Part shown: positions 55,862-64,000 of the stretch, piece by piece
Numbering within the stretch: position 1 is the first letter of the stretch
Layout of the letters: each line of letters starts with the position of its first letter
Source of the DNA: Rhodopseudomonas palustris
GTDB taxonomy: Bacteria > Pseudomonadota > Alphaproteobacteria > Rhizobiales > Xanthobacteraceae
Length of the DNA: 64,000 nucleotides
NCBI RefSeq assembly: GCF_013415845.1
Contig: NZ_CP058907.1
Span: 62,001-126,000 of the forward strand
Direction of reading: 5' to 3'
Notes under the pieces: model-generated
Database searches by the model: none
What the model was told of the DNA's origin: nothing
Seen by the model: only the letters and a program-made list of their open reading frames with translations
Program-made: the position numbers and the translations under genes

Positions 55862-56902
55862 TTATGTGCCAGATCCCTGGTCCGGCCGCACCAGCACCTT
55901 GATTAGTGACTTCTCAGCGCGCAGCCGGTCGAAGATCTCGGGAAGCTCACTCAGCGACACAACGCGCGAGATCATCGCGGCGGCGGTCGCAGCATGCTCC
56001 TCGAGATAACGATTGACGTGATGGAAGTCGGCCATCGTGTAGCCGAGCACGAATTTGAGCGTCGCTTCCTTGCGGATCGCGGCGCGCGGCAGAACCCGGT
56101 CCTCCGTCATGCAGACGCCGACGATCACGGCCCGGCCGCGCAGCGCCATGACGTCGATGGTCTGCTGCAAAAAGCCGGGCGCGCCGACGCATTCGAACAC
56201 GATGCTCGGCGCACCGAGGCCGAGCCGACCGAGCGCGGTCGGCAGATCTTCGGCGATCGGATCGATCGCCGCGACGGCACCGACCTCCAGCGCGCAGGCA
56301 CGGCGGTTCGGATCCGGCTCGCTGACCACCACCCGAGCGGCGCCGGCATCGCGCGCCATCAGCACGACGCCGAGCCCGATTGGCCCGCCACCGATCACCA
56401 GCACGTCGGCGCCCTGCATCGGGCCGCAGACATCGACCGCATGGCGCGCAACGGCCAGCGGCTCCATCAGCGCGCCGTCGCGCAGGCTGACTTTATCGGG
56501 CAGGCGGATCGCCTGCCCGGCGCGAATCCGCACGTAGTCCGCATAGGCCCCCGGCAGGTCGGGACGGAAGCCCATGAAGCTGCCGTTGGCACAGGCCGCA
56601 TCGCCGCCGCCGCTACAAGAGCCGCCGGCCGCGCAGGCGTCGCATAGCCAATACGGGTTCGCCGCGACGCGGGCGCCGACCGGCCAGTCGGGCGCGGTCG
56701 ACTGCACGATTTCGCCGGTGAATTCGTGCCCCATTACAGTGCCGGACTGCAGCATGCCCGGCGTCTCGGCGGCGTGCAGATCAGAGCCGCAGATGCCGGT
56801 GAACGCCACCTTGAGAAGCAGTTCGTTTTCGCCCAGCGCCGGCGCGGCGACGTCGCGGACGACGAGCCGCTCGCCGGTTTTCTCGAACACTGCAGCCTTC
56901 AT
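55862..56902 (-). CDS. Zinc-dependent alcohol dehydrogenase (MDR family)
   Basis: The 346-residue medium-chain dehydrogenase has catalytic-zinc GICGSDLHAAE and GHEFTGEI. A Cys-rich structural-zinc region reads CDACAAGGSCSGGGDAAC with extra Gly. Rossmann site is VIGGGPIGLGVV. ATG 56902 follows GGAGG; residues encoded further upstream were rejected. The sequence resembles sorbitol/2,3-butanediol-type dehydrogenases. With the ThDP enzyme and SDR it may oxidise a diol or hydroxyketone, which is inference. Confidence 0.88.
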   Translation of the reverse strand: MKAAVFEKTGERLVVRDVAAPALGENELLLKVAFTGICGSDLHAAETPGMLQSGTVMGHEFTGEIVQSTAPDWPVGARVAANPYWLCDACAAGGSCSGGGDAACANGSFMGFRPDLPGAYADYVRIRAGQAIRLPDKVSLRDGALMEPLAVARHAVDVCGPMQGADVLVIGGGPIGLGVVLMARDAGAARVVVSEPDPNRRACALEVGAVAAIDPIAEDLPTALGRLGLGAPSIVFECVGAPGFLQQTIDVMALRGRAVIVGVCMTEDRVLPRAAIRKEATLKFVLGYTMADFHHVNRYLEEHAATAAAMISRVVSLSELPEIFDRLRAEKSLIKVLVRPDQGSGT

Positions 56903-56931
56903 TTGATCGCCTCCGCGCTGATGTGAGCCGT

Positions 56932-58680
56932 TCACGCCTGCGGACGGATCGGGATGTTCTCGTAGTAGGGGATCATGATCTCGCGCTTCTCGTCACTGAT
57001 CGTGCCGAGCGCCGCGACGGTGACCGGATGCACGACGTCCGGATCGATCATGATCTCGACGCAGGATGGCTGGCCCGACGCATAGGCACGAGCGATCGCG
57101 GGCTCGATCTCGTCGAACGCGGTGACGCGCTCGGCGTGGCACCCGAACGCCGCCGCGACGCTGGCGTAGTTGGTGCCGCGTAGCTCGCTGATCGCGCTAT
57201 AATTGGCGCCGTACATGATCTGCTGGCCGTGGATCGACATGCCCCAGATCTCGTTGTTGAGCACGATGGTACAGATCGGCAGACGATGCCGGCTCATCGT
57301 ATCGAACTCCTGGATGTGGAAACCCATCGCGCCGTCGCCGGTGATCTGCATTACCCGTTTGTCCGGATCGACCAACTGCGCTCCGATCGACTGGCCCGGC
57401 CCGGTGCCGAGGCAGCCGAGATAGCCGACGCCCTGGACGTGGCCCGGCTGATTGGTGCGGAGATGGAACGCGGCCCAGCTCGCCGCCTCGCCGCCGTCGA
57501 GCACGATCGCGGCGTCCGGCCCCGCCGCCCGAACCGCGGCTTCCGCGGCCCAGAACGGATGGATGCCTTTTGGTCCTTGCTTGTTCGGAAACATGTCGAG
57601 CATCTTGGCGGGTGCCTTGGTCACCGCCTCGATCCAGGCCGGACGCTGCGGCCATGTTTCGGCCGCGGCGGCGGCGCGCAGTGTGGTCAGCGCGGCGCCG
57701 ACATCGGCGACGATCGGCAGTTCGACATGGCGCAGCCGGCCGAGCTCAGCGGCGTCGCTGTGCACCTGAATCAACTTGGCATCGTCGGGAAAGAATGCGG
57801 TGCTGCGGCCGGCGAGGCGGAAGCCGAACCGGGTGCCGAGTAGCAGCGCGGCGTCCGGCCGCCGCGCCGACAGCAGTGCCAGATTGCCGACCACCTGACC
57901 GTTCAGCGGATGGCTGCTCGGAAACACGCCCATGCCCCGGGTGTTCGACACCACCGGAATCTGCGTGGCCTCCGCTAGCGCGACGAGGTCGTCGCGGCAA
58001 TTCGAATAGCGCGCCTCACCGCCAACCACGATCACTGGCCGCTCGCTCGCCCTCAGGATCGCGATGGCAGCCTTGATCTCCTCCGGATGCGGCGCCGGGC
58101 GGGGATTGATAGTGAGGCCGTGCGCCGGACGGACGTCGTCCTTGTGGGCGCGCATGTGCAGCACGTCGATCGGCACATCGAGCAGCACCGCGCCGCGGCG
58201 ACCCGTCGTGGCCTTGCGGATCGCCAACGCGGTAAGGTCCGGAATGCGTTCGGTGTTGGTGATGCGATGCGCATACTTCACCATCGGCAGCGTGACGGCG
58301 ATCTGATCGACGCCGCCCTGCAGCGCATTGGTCTCGGCCTCGCGCAGCGGCGGCGAGCCGACGATGAACAACGTCGGGATGCTGTCGAGCTGCGCGTTGA
58401 GAATCGCCGTGACGCCGTTGGTGAAGCCGGGGCCGGCGGTAATCACGCAGACGCCGAGCTTGCCGGTGGCGCGGGCATAGCCGTCGGCGGCGTGGCCGGC
58501 CGAGGATTCGTGGCGGAAATCGACCAACCGGATGTCGTTGGCGATGCAGCCACGATAGAAGGATTCGAGGTGGCCGCCGTGCAGGGCGAACACGGTGTCG
58601 ACGCCGGCGTCACGAAGTGTGCGGGCGAGCAGTTCGCCGCCCTCGAGCCAGTCGCCGGCCGACGAAGTCGCTGCGGACAT
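56932..58680 (-). CDS. Thiamine diphosphate-dependent enzyme (acetolactate synthase-like)
   Basis: The 582-residue POX-type ThDP enzyme has three domains. The activating Glu58 is in FRHESSAGHAADGYAR. The cofactor motif runs from GDGAMGF to the NN of IVLNNEIWG near residues 445-475. Family substrates include pyruvate, benzoylformate and 2-hydroxyacyl-CoA. The FAD-binding features of true AHAS are not evident. It is coupled closely with SDR (40 bp) and ADH genes. Product unresolved: carboligase or decarboxylase. Confidence 0.85.
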   Translation of the reverse strand: MSAATSSAGDWLEGGELLARTLRDAGVDTVFALHGGHLESFYRGCIANDIRLVDFRHESSAGHAADGYARATGKLGVCVITAGPGFTNGVTAILNAQLDSIPTLFIVGSPPLREAETNALQGGVDQIAVTLPMVKYAHRITNTERIPDLTALAIRKATTGRRGAVLLDVPIDVLHMRAHKDDVRPAHGLTINPRPAPHPEEIKAAIAILRASERPVIVVGGEARYSNCRDDLVALAEATQIPVVSNTRGMGVFPSSHPLNGQVVGNLALLSARRPDAALLLGTRFGFRLAGRSTAFFPDDAKLIQVHSDAAELGRLRHVELPIVADVGAALTTLRAAAAAETWPQRPAWIEAVTKAPAKMLDMFPNKQGPKGIHPFWAAEAAVRAAGPDAAIVLDGGEAASWAAFHLRTNQPGHVQGVGYLGCLGTGPGQSIGAQLVDPDKRVMQITGDGAMGFHIQEFDTMSRHRLPICTIVLNNEIWGMSIHGQQIMYGANYSAISELRGTNYASVAAAFGCHAERVTAFDEIEPAIARAYASGQPSCVEIMIDPDVVHPVTVAALGTISDEKREIMIPYYENIPIRPQA

Positions 58681-58720
58681 GGGTGTTTCCTTTTCTCGTT
58701 GGTCTGCGCGGAGGGGCGGT

Positions 58721-59509
58721 TCAGGGCTTGGGCGCCAGGTGCCCGAGGAAGTTCGGCTGCCCGGTTCGGGCAGTCAGCCCGCCATCGACCGCGAAGGCGA
58801 CGCCGGTGATGTAGGACGCATCGTCGGACGCGAGGAAAGCGATCGCGCCAGCGATTTCTTCGGGCGAACCGGCGCGGCCGAGCGGGATCAGCCGGTCGTA
58901 CTCGGCCATCACCGCTGCGTTGTCGCGCAGCTTCAGCGACAGCGGCGTCGCGATGAGGCCGGGGCAGACCGCGTTCACGCGAAGGCCGTCGCGGCTATAG
59001 TCGAGCGCCATGTTGCGGGTGAGATTGATCACCGCGCCCTTCGCTGCGTTGTAGGCAGCGAAGCCGTAGTCGCCGAACAGACCGGAGATGGAAGCGGTGT
59101 TGACGATCGTGCCGCGGGCCTTGATTAGATGCGGGATCGCGGCGCGACTTGCGTGAAAGATCGAATCTACGCAGATCCCGAACACGCGGTGCCAGGCTTC
59201 CGGCGTCACCTCGGTGATGCGGCCGAACGCGCCCATGCCGGCATTGTTGATCAGGATATCGAGCCGACCCCGCTCGCGCGCGGCTCCGTCAATTAGCGCC
59301 GAGACCTGCTCGGGTACGGTGACATCAGCCACCACCGTCGAAATCCGCTCAGCGACGTCGACCAAAGATTCGGCCTGTCGGCCCAGACCGTCCTGATCAA
59401 TATCCGAAAGATAGACATACGCGCCTTCCCGCGCGAGACGGGCGGCCGTGGCGGCGCCAATGCCCGATGCTGCTGCCGTGACGACAGCGACCTTGCCGTT
59501 GAAACGCAT
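58721..59509 (-). CDS. SDR family oxidoreductase
   Basis: The 262-residue classical short-chain dehydrogenase has cofactor loop TAAASGIGAAT, the NNAG motif ILINNAGMGAFG and catalytic YNAAK with Ser in TASISG. ATG 59509 follows GGGAGGACG. First gene of the SDR-ThDP-ADH-SBP operon, divergent from tetR, with the operator-like palindrome between. It probably reduces or oxidises an alcohol or ketone of the same pathway. Confidence 0.9.
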   Translation of the reverse strand: MRFNGKVAVVTAAASGIGAATAARLAREGAYVYLSDIDQDGLGRQAESLVDVAERISTVVADVTVPEQVSALIDGAARERGRLDILINNAGMGAFGRITEVTPEAWHRVFGICVDSIFHASRAAIPHLIKARGTIVNTASISGLFGDYGFAAYNAAKGAVINLTRNMALDYSRDGLRVNAVCPGLIATPLSLKLRDNAAVMAEYDRLIPLGRAGSPEEIAGAIAFLASDDASYITGVAFAVDGGLTARTGQPNFLGHLAPKP

Positions 59510-59576
59510 GGTAATGCGTCCTCCCGAAATCCGCGCCGCTTGGCGGCTGCGGTGTGACGTTGACCGCCACTTTTTA

Positions 59577-59590
59577 TATAACGCGTTATA
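59577..59590. promoter_or_regulatory. Perfect 14-bp palindrome, candidate TetR operator
   Basis: TATAACGCGTTATA is its own reverse complement and lies in the AT-rich part of the gap between the divergent SDR and TetR genes. Its ends resemble -10 elements on both strands, and TTGACC at 59560-59565 could serve a plus-strand promoter. A TetR dimer bound here would block both promoters; this is inference from location and symmetry. Confidence 0.65.
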
Positions 59591-59709
59591 CAGATCGCGA
59601 ACGTGCACCGTCAAGCCTCTATCCGGGCCGGATCGCCGCAGGCAATTTCGCGAAGGCCAAGCGAGCGATTACAACAGTCAGCTCAGGTAACTGGCACAGG
59701 ACTGACCCA

Positions 59710-60372
59710 TTGCCCCCACGCGAGCAGACACGTGAAGAGCTCCGTCAGAAGATCATCGCCGGCGCGCGCGCGTTGCTGTCCGAAACCGAATCGGCGGAAT
59801 TTTCGATGCGGGCGCTGGCCGCCCGGGCCGACGTCGCACATATGACGCCCTACAACGTGTTCGGCTCGAAGCAGGCCGTGCTGCTCGCGGTGCTGGATGC
59901 CGACATGGCCGACTTCACCCGCGCGGTGCAGGAGCGCGACGTCGCCGATCCGCTGTCCGAACTCTATGAAGTGGTCGGCCTGTGCGCCGAGTTCTGGTTT
60001 TCCGAGCCGGTGTTCTACAAGACGCTATATCGCGAACTGCTCGACTTGAAGGGCGCGCCGCATCAGGCGATGGTTACGCCGCTTCGCGACGGATTCTGGC
60101 GTCGTCTGACGCATGCGTTGGCGGAGCAGGGCTATCTGCAGTCTTTCGTCGCCGAGGAGCCGCTGGCGATGAACCTGCGCCGCATCGCCCTGCAGGCGAT
60201 CAGCGTCTGGATCGCCCGCGATCTGTCGAAACGGGAAGTCGAGGCCGAGCTGGGTTATAGCATTTCATTGGCTCTGCTCGGCGTCACCGCGCCCGCCTCG
60301 TCCTCCCTCGTACTAACGCGACTGCTAAACTACCAAGCCATAATTGAGGAGGCGGGTGCTCGAGACGGATAG
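59710..60372 (+). CDS. TetR family transcriptional regulator
   Basis: The 220-residue repressor has an N-terminal HTH (REELRQKIIAGARALLSETE...FSMRALAARADVAHMTPYNVFGSKQAVL) and a ligand-binding C-terminal domain. The TTG at 59710 is the best start by coding limits and has AGGA upstream; longer frames run into the palindrome. It is divergent to the SDR operon and likely represses it in the absence of its ligand. The start codon choice is the weak point. Confidence 0.85.
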   Translation: MPPREQTREELRQKIIAGARALLSETESAEFSMRALAARADVAHMTPYNVFGSKQAVLLAVLDADMADFTRAVQERDVADPLSELYEVVGLCAEFWFSEPVFYKTLYRELLDLKGAPHQAMVTPLRDGFWRRLTHALAEQGYLQSFVAEEPLAMNLRRIALQAISVWIARDLSKREVEAELGYSISLALLGVTAPASSSLVLTRLLNYQAIIEEAGARDG

Positions 60373-60424
60373 ATGCCCGTCAATGCGCGGAAAAGTTTGG
60401 TAGATCGCTGACAGACGTGCCACC

Positions 60425-61213
60425 TCACATCAGCTCGGAGAGCCCCTTCGCGGCACTCAGCAGCGCGACGCCGCCGAGGCTGGCGATGGAGACGCGGCGA
60501 TGCAGCCGCTCGGTGCCGCGGCGGAACCCCTGTTCGCCGATCCAGGTCCCGAGCATCATCACGGGCAACGCCATCGCGGCCAGCCACAACACATTCACGG
60601 TCGCAAGGCCGACCAGTGCGATGCTGGTGAAGCCGGCGATCGACGTGGCGAGGAAGAACACCAGCAGCGACGCCCGCACCGCGACCGCGTGAAATGGCCC
60701 CGACATGTAATACACGATCGCCGGCGGGCTCGGCATCGCCGCGAGGCCGTTGAACAGACCGCACAGCATGCCGACCGCCGTCGTGACCGACCGCGATGGA
60801 ATCTTCTCGATCGCAAAGCCGCGGCCGAGCACGACCACCGCCGCGGCCGTGATGGTCGCGATCACGATCCGCGCCACTGGCGCCGGCGCAACGCTGAGTG
60901 CCAGCGCTCCGATCGGCGACCCGATCACCGCGCCGACGATCAGCCAGCGCAGCGACGCCCAGTGACAGTCGCGATGATTACGGCGAAGATCATTGAGGCC
61001 GCCGAGCAGTTGCAGCAGCACGGCCACAGGCACGGCTTTGGCCGGTGGCATGAACATGCCCATCAGTGGCACGGCAGCGAGCGCGAAGCCGAACCCGGTG
61101 AAGCCGCGCAGCAGCGCGGCCGCCAGGACCGCGCTCAGCACGCCGGCGATCGCCATCGGCGACGGCAGCGTCGACCAGAAGCTCGCAGACGCCTCGGCGA
61201 TCAGCTCGTGCAT
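60425..61213 (-). CDS. TSUP (TauE/SafE) family membrane transporter
   Basis: The 262-residue protein has about eight membrane helices and the TSUP pattern: GVLSAVLAAALLRGFTGFGFAL near residue 24, and the second half repeat near MLCGLFNGLAAMPSPPAIVYYM. Family members move sulfite, sulfonates or organic anions. A GTG at 61225 would overlap the ALDH stop as GTGA and add MTTA; ATG 61213 was kept as the more cautious start. Co-transcribed with the ALDH gene. Confidence 0.84.
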   Translation of the reverse strand: MHELIAEASASFWSTLPSPMAIAGVLSAVLAAALLRGFTGFGFALAAVPLMGMFMPPAKAVPVAVLLQLLGGLNDLRRNHRDCHWASLRWLIVGAVIGSPIGALALSVAPAPVARIVIATITAAAVVVLGRGFAIEKIPSRSVTTAVGMLCGLFNGLAAMPSPPAIVYYMSGPFHAVAVRASLLVFFLATSIAGFTSIALVGLATVNVLWLAAMALPVMMLGTWIGEQGFRRGTERLHRRVSIASLGGVALLSAAKGLSELM

Positions 61214-61221
61214 CGCCGTCG

Positions 61222-62733
61222 TCACCGCATATCGATGACGACGGTCTTCTTCTTGGTGAAGTGCTCGAGCATCGCCTCCAGCGACGCTTCCTTGCCGAGG
61301 CCCGACTTGCGGAAGCCGCCGTAGCTCAGATTCGGCTGGATGGTGAGATTCTGATTGACCTGGACGTAGCCGGCGTCGAGCCGCTGCACGGTGCGCAGCG
61401 CGCTGCGCAGATCGTTGGTCCACACCGTCGCGGCCAGGCCGAAGTCGCTGTCGTTAGCGCGCGCGATGACGTCGTCCTCGTCGTCCCATGGCTGCACGCA
61501 GACCACCGGTCCGAAGATCTCCTCGCGCATCAGCGGCGAATCCTCCGGCACGCCGGTGATGATGGTGGGCTGCAGGAACAGACCGTCCTTCAGATGCGCC
61601 GCACCGGGCAGCTCGCCGCAGCGATCCACTTTGGCGCCCGCGGTGCGCGCGCCGAGATCGATGTAGGATTCGACTTTGGCCTTCTGCCGCTGCGAGATCA
61701 CCGTGCCGATATCGGTCGCCTCGTCCAGCGGATCGCCAATCTTCAGCTTGCTCACCGCCTCGCGCAGCGCCGCCACGAAAGCATCGATCAGCGAGGCGTG
61801 GACGTAGATCCGGCTGGCGGCGGTGCAGCTCTGGCCCTGACGGGTGAACCGCATGCCGGCGATCGCACCGGCGACGACCCGCGCCATGTCGGCGTCGGGG
61901 TAGACGATCATCGGGCTCTTGCCGCCGAGTTCAAGGCTGACCGGAACGATCTTCTTCGCCGCCATCTGATAGATCAACTCGCCGACCGCCTGGGAGCCGG
62001 TGAACGTCACCTTGGCGACCGCCGGATGCTCGACCAGCGCCGCGCCGCAGTCACGGCCGGTACCGCAAATCACGTTGAGCACGCCGTCCGGCAACAGCTT
62101 CGCCATCAGCCGCGCCATTTCGATGGTCGCGTATGGCGCCTCTTCGGAGGCTTTCACCACCACGGTGTTGCCCGCCACCAGCGCCGGGGCGATCTTCAGC
62201 ATCATCAGCACCAGCGGCACGTTCCACGGCAGGATCGCGGCGACGACGCCGAGCGGCTCGCGGCTTGTGTAGGTGAGGATCTGCGGATCGAACGGCAGCG
62301 TCTCGCCCTTCAGCTCCGACGCGAGACCGGCATACATCGTGGTGATGTCGATCGCGGTCGCGACCTCGCCGCGGCATTCGGTACGGATCGCCTTGCCGGT
62401 TTCGAGCGCGAGCACGGTGGCGATCACCTCACTCCGTTCAGCGATTGCGCTCGCCGCAGCCGCAATCAGCTTGCCGCGCTGCCGCGCCGGCGTCGCAGCC
62501 CATCCTGGAAATGCTGCCGACGCCGCCTCCACCGCGCGAGCGACATCGTCACCGCTTGCGGCCGGCACCTTGCCGATCACTTGCCCGGTTGCAGGATCGA
62601 TGACGTCGAGCGTGGCACCGCCGACGGACGGCACCAGCGCGTTGCCGATCAGGTGACGGGCCTGAAGTTGCGAGATCACCTCCGACACGGTGGGGGCGAT
62701 GGCGGGATTGATGCGGGTGGCGATGTTGATCAT
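61222..62733 (-). CDS. NAD(P)-dependent aldehyde dehydrogenase
   Basis: The 503-residue ALDH has LELGGKSP with the general-base Glu and QGQSCTA with the catalytic Cys. Other landmarks are PWNVPLVLMMLKIAPAL and EEIFGPVV. It oxidises an aldehyde to the acid in the cytoplasm. ATG 62733 has AAGGTG upstream and fits the N-terminus MINIATRINPAIAP. Followed directly by the TSUP gene. The aldehyde is unknown, but a link to the nearby ThDP/SDR/ADH operon or the amine oxidase is plausible. Confidence 0.93.
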   Translation of the reverse strand: MINIATRINPAIAPTVSEVISQLQARHLIGNALVPSVGGATLDVIDPATGQVIGKVPAASGDDVARAVEAASAAFPGWAATPARQRGKLIAAAASAIAERSEVIATVLALETGKAIRTECRGEVATAIDITTMYAGLASELKGETLPFDPQILTYTSREPLGVVAAILPWNVPLVLMMLKIAPALVAGNTVVVKASEEAPYATIEMARLMAKLLPDGVLNVICGTGRDCGAALVEHPAVAKVTFTGSQAVGELIYQMAAKKIVPVSLELGGKSPMIVYPDADMARVVAGAIAGMRFTRQGQSCTAASRIYVHASLIDAFVAALREAVSKLKIGDPLDEATDIGTVISQRQKAKVESYIDLGARTAGAKVDRCGELPGAAHLKDGLFLQPTIITGVPEDSPLMREEIFGPVVCVQPWDDEDDVIARANDSDFGLAATVWTNDLRSALRTVQRLDAGYVQVNQNLTIQPNLSYGGFRKSGLGKEASLEAMLEHFTKKKTVVIDMR

Positions 62734-62944
62734 CGCATCACCTTGGCGATCCGGCGCGCGCCGCGAAGGTCCAGCGCGCTCCAAGCCATTGGGCCAGACG
62801 CCAGCGCTTCGCGTCTGGTCCGCCGAGACCGCGCCATCTGGTTCTAAGGCGTGAGCTGCAGCTCGTGACACGCTTTGCACGAAGCTGCCGGCGGGTCCGC
62901 ATCAATCACGGAAACGCTCGCGCGCCCACCACGATGGAATCGAC

Positions 62945-63352
62945 ATGTCCGATCTCGATACTCAGCGATTGCAGACGCTGGATCAGCTCTTCGACGCGTT
63001 CAACCGGCACGACGGCGCCGCGGTGATGGCCGCGATGACCGACGACATCGTGTTCGATGCCGCGGCCGGACCCGAGGCTTGCGGTCGCCGCATCGTCGGC
63101 ACCGCCGATGTCCGCGCTGCATTCGAGATGACCTTCGCGACGTTTCCGGATGTGAGCTGGGAATGCACCCGCCACGCCGTGTTCGGTGATCGCGGCATCT
63201 CCGAGTGGATCTTCCGCGCCACCACCAAGGACGGCGGCAAGATCGAGGCCGAGGGCGTCGATCTGTTCGGCTTCCGCGGCGACAAGATCTTTAGCAAGAG
63301 CGCCTTCCGCAAGGATCGCCCGGTGCTGCCGGCAGCGGGGGCATCGGCATGA
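62945..63352 (+). CDS. SnoaL/NTF2-like protein
   Basis: The 135-residue alpha-beta-barrel protein of the SnoaL-like group reads QTLDQLFDAFNRHDGAAVMAAMTDDIVFDA at residues 10-39, then AFEMTFATFPDVSWE and IEAEGVDLFGFRGDKI. Members are hydratases, isomerases or ligand-binding proteins. The stop overlaps the next ATG as ATGA, coupling it to the FAD oxidoreductase. Divergent from the ALDH gene. Specific role unknown. Confidence 0.82.
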   Translation: MSDLDTQRLQTLDQLFDAFNRHDGAAVMAAMTDDIVFDAAAGPEACGRRIVGTADVRAAFEMTFATFPDVSWECTRHAVFGDRGISEWIFRATTKDGGKIEAEGVDLFGFRGDKIFSKSAFRKDRPVLPAAGASA

Positions 63353-64000
63353 ACAAGCCCGTGAAGACCCCACCGCTCGCCGCCTACGATCCGCATTACG
63401 ACCCGCTGGTGAGCGAGGGCCCCGGTCGCAACCGCGACTACGCGCCGACATACTGGACCGCAACCTGCGGTCCGCTGCCGGAAGACGACGGCCCGATCAG
63501 CCGTGACACAGATGTCGATGTGGCGATCGTCGGCTCCGGCTTCACCGGCCTCGCATCCGCGGTGTTTTTGGCACGCGAACATGGCATCAAGGCCGCGGTA
63601 CTCGAAGCTAATCGCGTCGCCTGGGGTTGCAGCACGCGCAACGGCGGCCAGGGCCAGAACGCCGCCGGCCGGCTGACGCGCTCGCAATGGATCGCGCGCT
63701 GGGGCCGCGATGTCGCGCTGAAGCTACACGCTGAAATCAGCGACGGCTTCGAGACGTTCGAAGAGCTGATCCGGCAGAGCCCGATCGATAGCGAGCCGCA
63801 GCGCGGCGGTCACCTCTACATTGCGCATCGCCCGCGCAACTTCGAGAAGATCGCCGCCGAGGCCAAAGTGCTGAGCGAGGTTTTCGGCGAGCCCACCAAG
63901 GTGATCTCCGCCGACGAGCTGCGCCGCGACTACGTCAACGAGGCCGAGGCGGTCGGCGCAACGCTGGAGCCGCGCGGCACCGGTGTGCACCCGGCCAAGC
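63349..64000 (+). CDS. FAD-dependent oxidoreductase of the DAO family (partial)
   Basis: 217 codons are visible before the window ends. After a 56-residue N-terminal extension comes the FAD-binding VAIVGSGFTGLASAVFLARE (GSGFTG at 62-67), then VAWGCSTRNGGQGQNAAGRL, typical of D-amino acid oxidase/gamma-glutamylputrescine oxidase-like amine oxidases. ATG 63349 overlaps the SnoaL stop (ATGA). The substrate is probably a secondary or polyamine-type amine; the C-terminus lies outside the window. Confidence 0.87.
   Translation, partial: MNKPVKTPPLAAYDPHYDPLVSEGPGRNRDYAPTYWTATCGPLPEDDGPISRDTDVDVAIVGSGFTGLASAVFLAREHGIKAAVLEANRVAWGCSTRNGGQGQNAAGRLTRSQWIARWGRDVALKLHAEISDGFETFEELIRQSPIDSEPQRGGHLYIAHRPRNFEKIAAEAKVLSEVFGEPTKVISADELRRDYVNEAEAVGATLEPRGTGVHPAK

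Noticed and set aside
61261..62847. 528-codon plus-strand frame opposite the ALDH gene
   Set aside because: Shadow of a gene with intact catalytic Cys and Glu motifs.

Overview
The window is a GC-rich chromosomal segment from an alphaproteobacterium, most likely Rhodopseudomonas palustris or a close Nitrobacteraceae relative. Three things support this. The gene order aroA-cmk-rpsA-sppA-ihfB-lapA-trpFBA-accD-folC and the opposing run divL-tsaE/amgK-PilZ-murU-addB-addA-trxA are of alphaproteobacterial type. There is an FYDLN-type acidic protein. Dispersed palindromic repeats of the kind common in Rhodopseudomonas and Bradyrhizobium lie between genes. No phage, insertion sequence, plasmid or CRISPR signature was seen. 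All assignments are by reading motifs; no database search was run.

Layout. 1-3470 (minus) is a ugpBAEC glycerol-3-phosphate ABC importer, with ugpC cut by the window edge. 3702-4907 is a class III CoA-transferase. 5085-5160 is tRNA-Ala(GGC), followed by an FYDLN_acid protein. 5773-17885 (mostly plus) is a housekeeping block: aroA, cmk, rpsA with a strong terminator, sppA, ihfB, lapA-like, trpF, trpB, trpA, accD, folC. A DUF374 acyltransferase lies opposite in it. A bidirectional terminator at 17983-18011 separates this block from a long minus-strand run, 30481 down to 18035. That run holds a DivL-like pseudokinase, a TsaE-AmgK fusion, a PilZ protein, MurU, AddB, AddA and thioredoxin. Upstream of it, also on the minus strand, is ubiE-ubiB-coaBC-dut.

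35236-44437 is more mixed. It holds mutM, a secreted pseudo-protease, a MoeB-like protein, an MFS transporter, several small secreted or membrane proteins, a phasin, an 816-bp stretch with no convincing gene, a PepSY membrane protein and an orphan FlgC-like protein. From 44581 on the region is accessory catabolism and transport. A seven-gene minus-strand operon holds an amidohydrolase, a CobW-type GTPase and dppABCDF-like genes, opposite a MocR-type regulator. Next is a divergon of a TetR regulator against an SDR, ThDP enzyme, alcohol dehydrogenase and solute-binding protein set. An ALDH-TSUP pair follows, then a SnoaL-FAD oxidoreductase pair that runs off the end.

The most interesting points are these. 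CoaBC carries an N-terminal FitA-like ribbon-helix-helix domain, with a perfect 12-bp inverted repeat just upstream of its start. The DivL homologue has Tyr at the phospho-acceptor position. TsaE is fused to the anomeric sugar kinase AmgK, next to MurU. A trypsin-like protein has lost two of its three catalytic residues. A metallochaperone-type GTPase sits in a peptide-transport and amidohydrolase operon. A perfect palindrome sits in the TetR/SDR divergent region.
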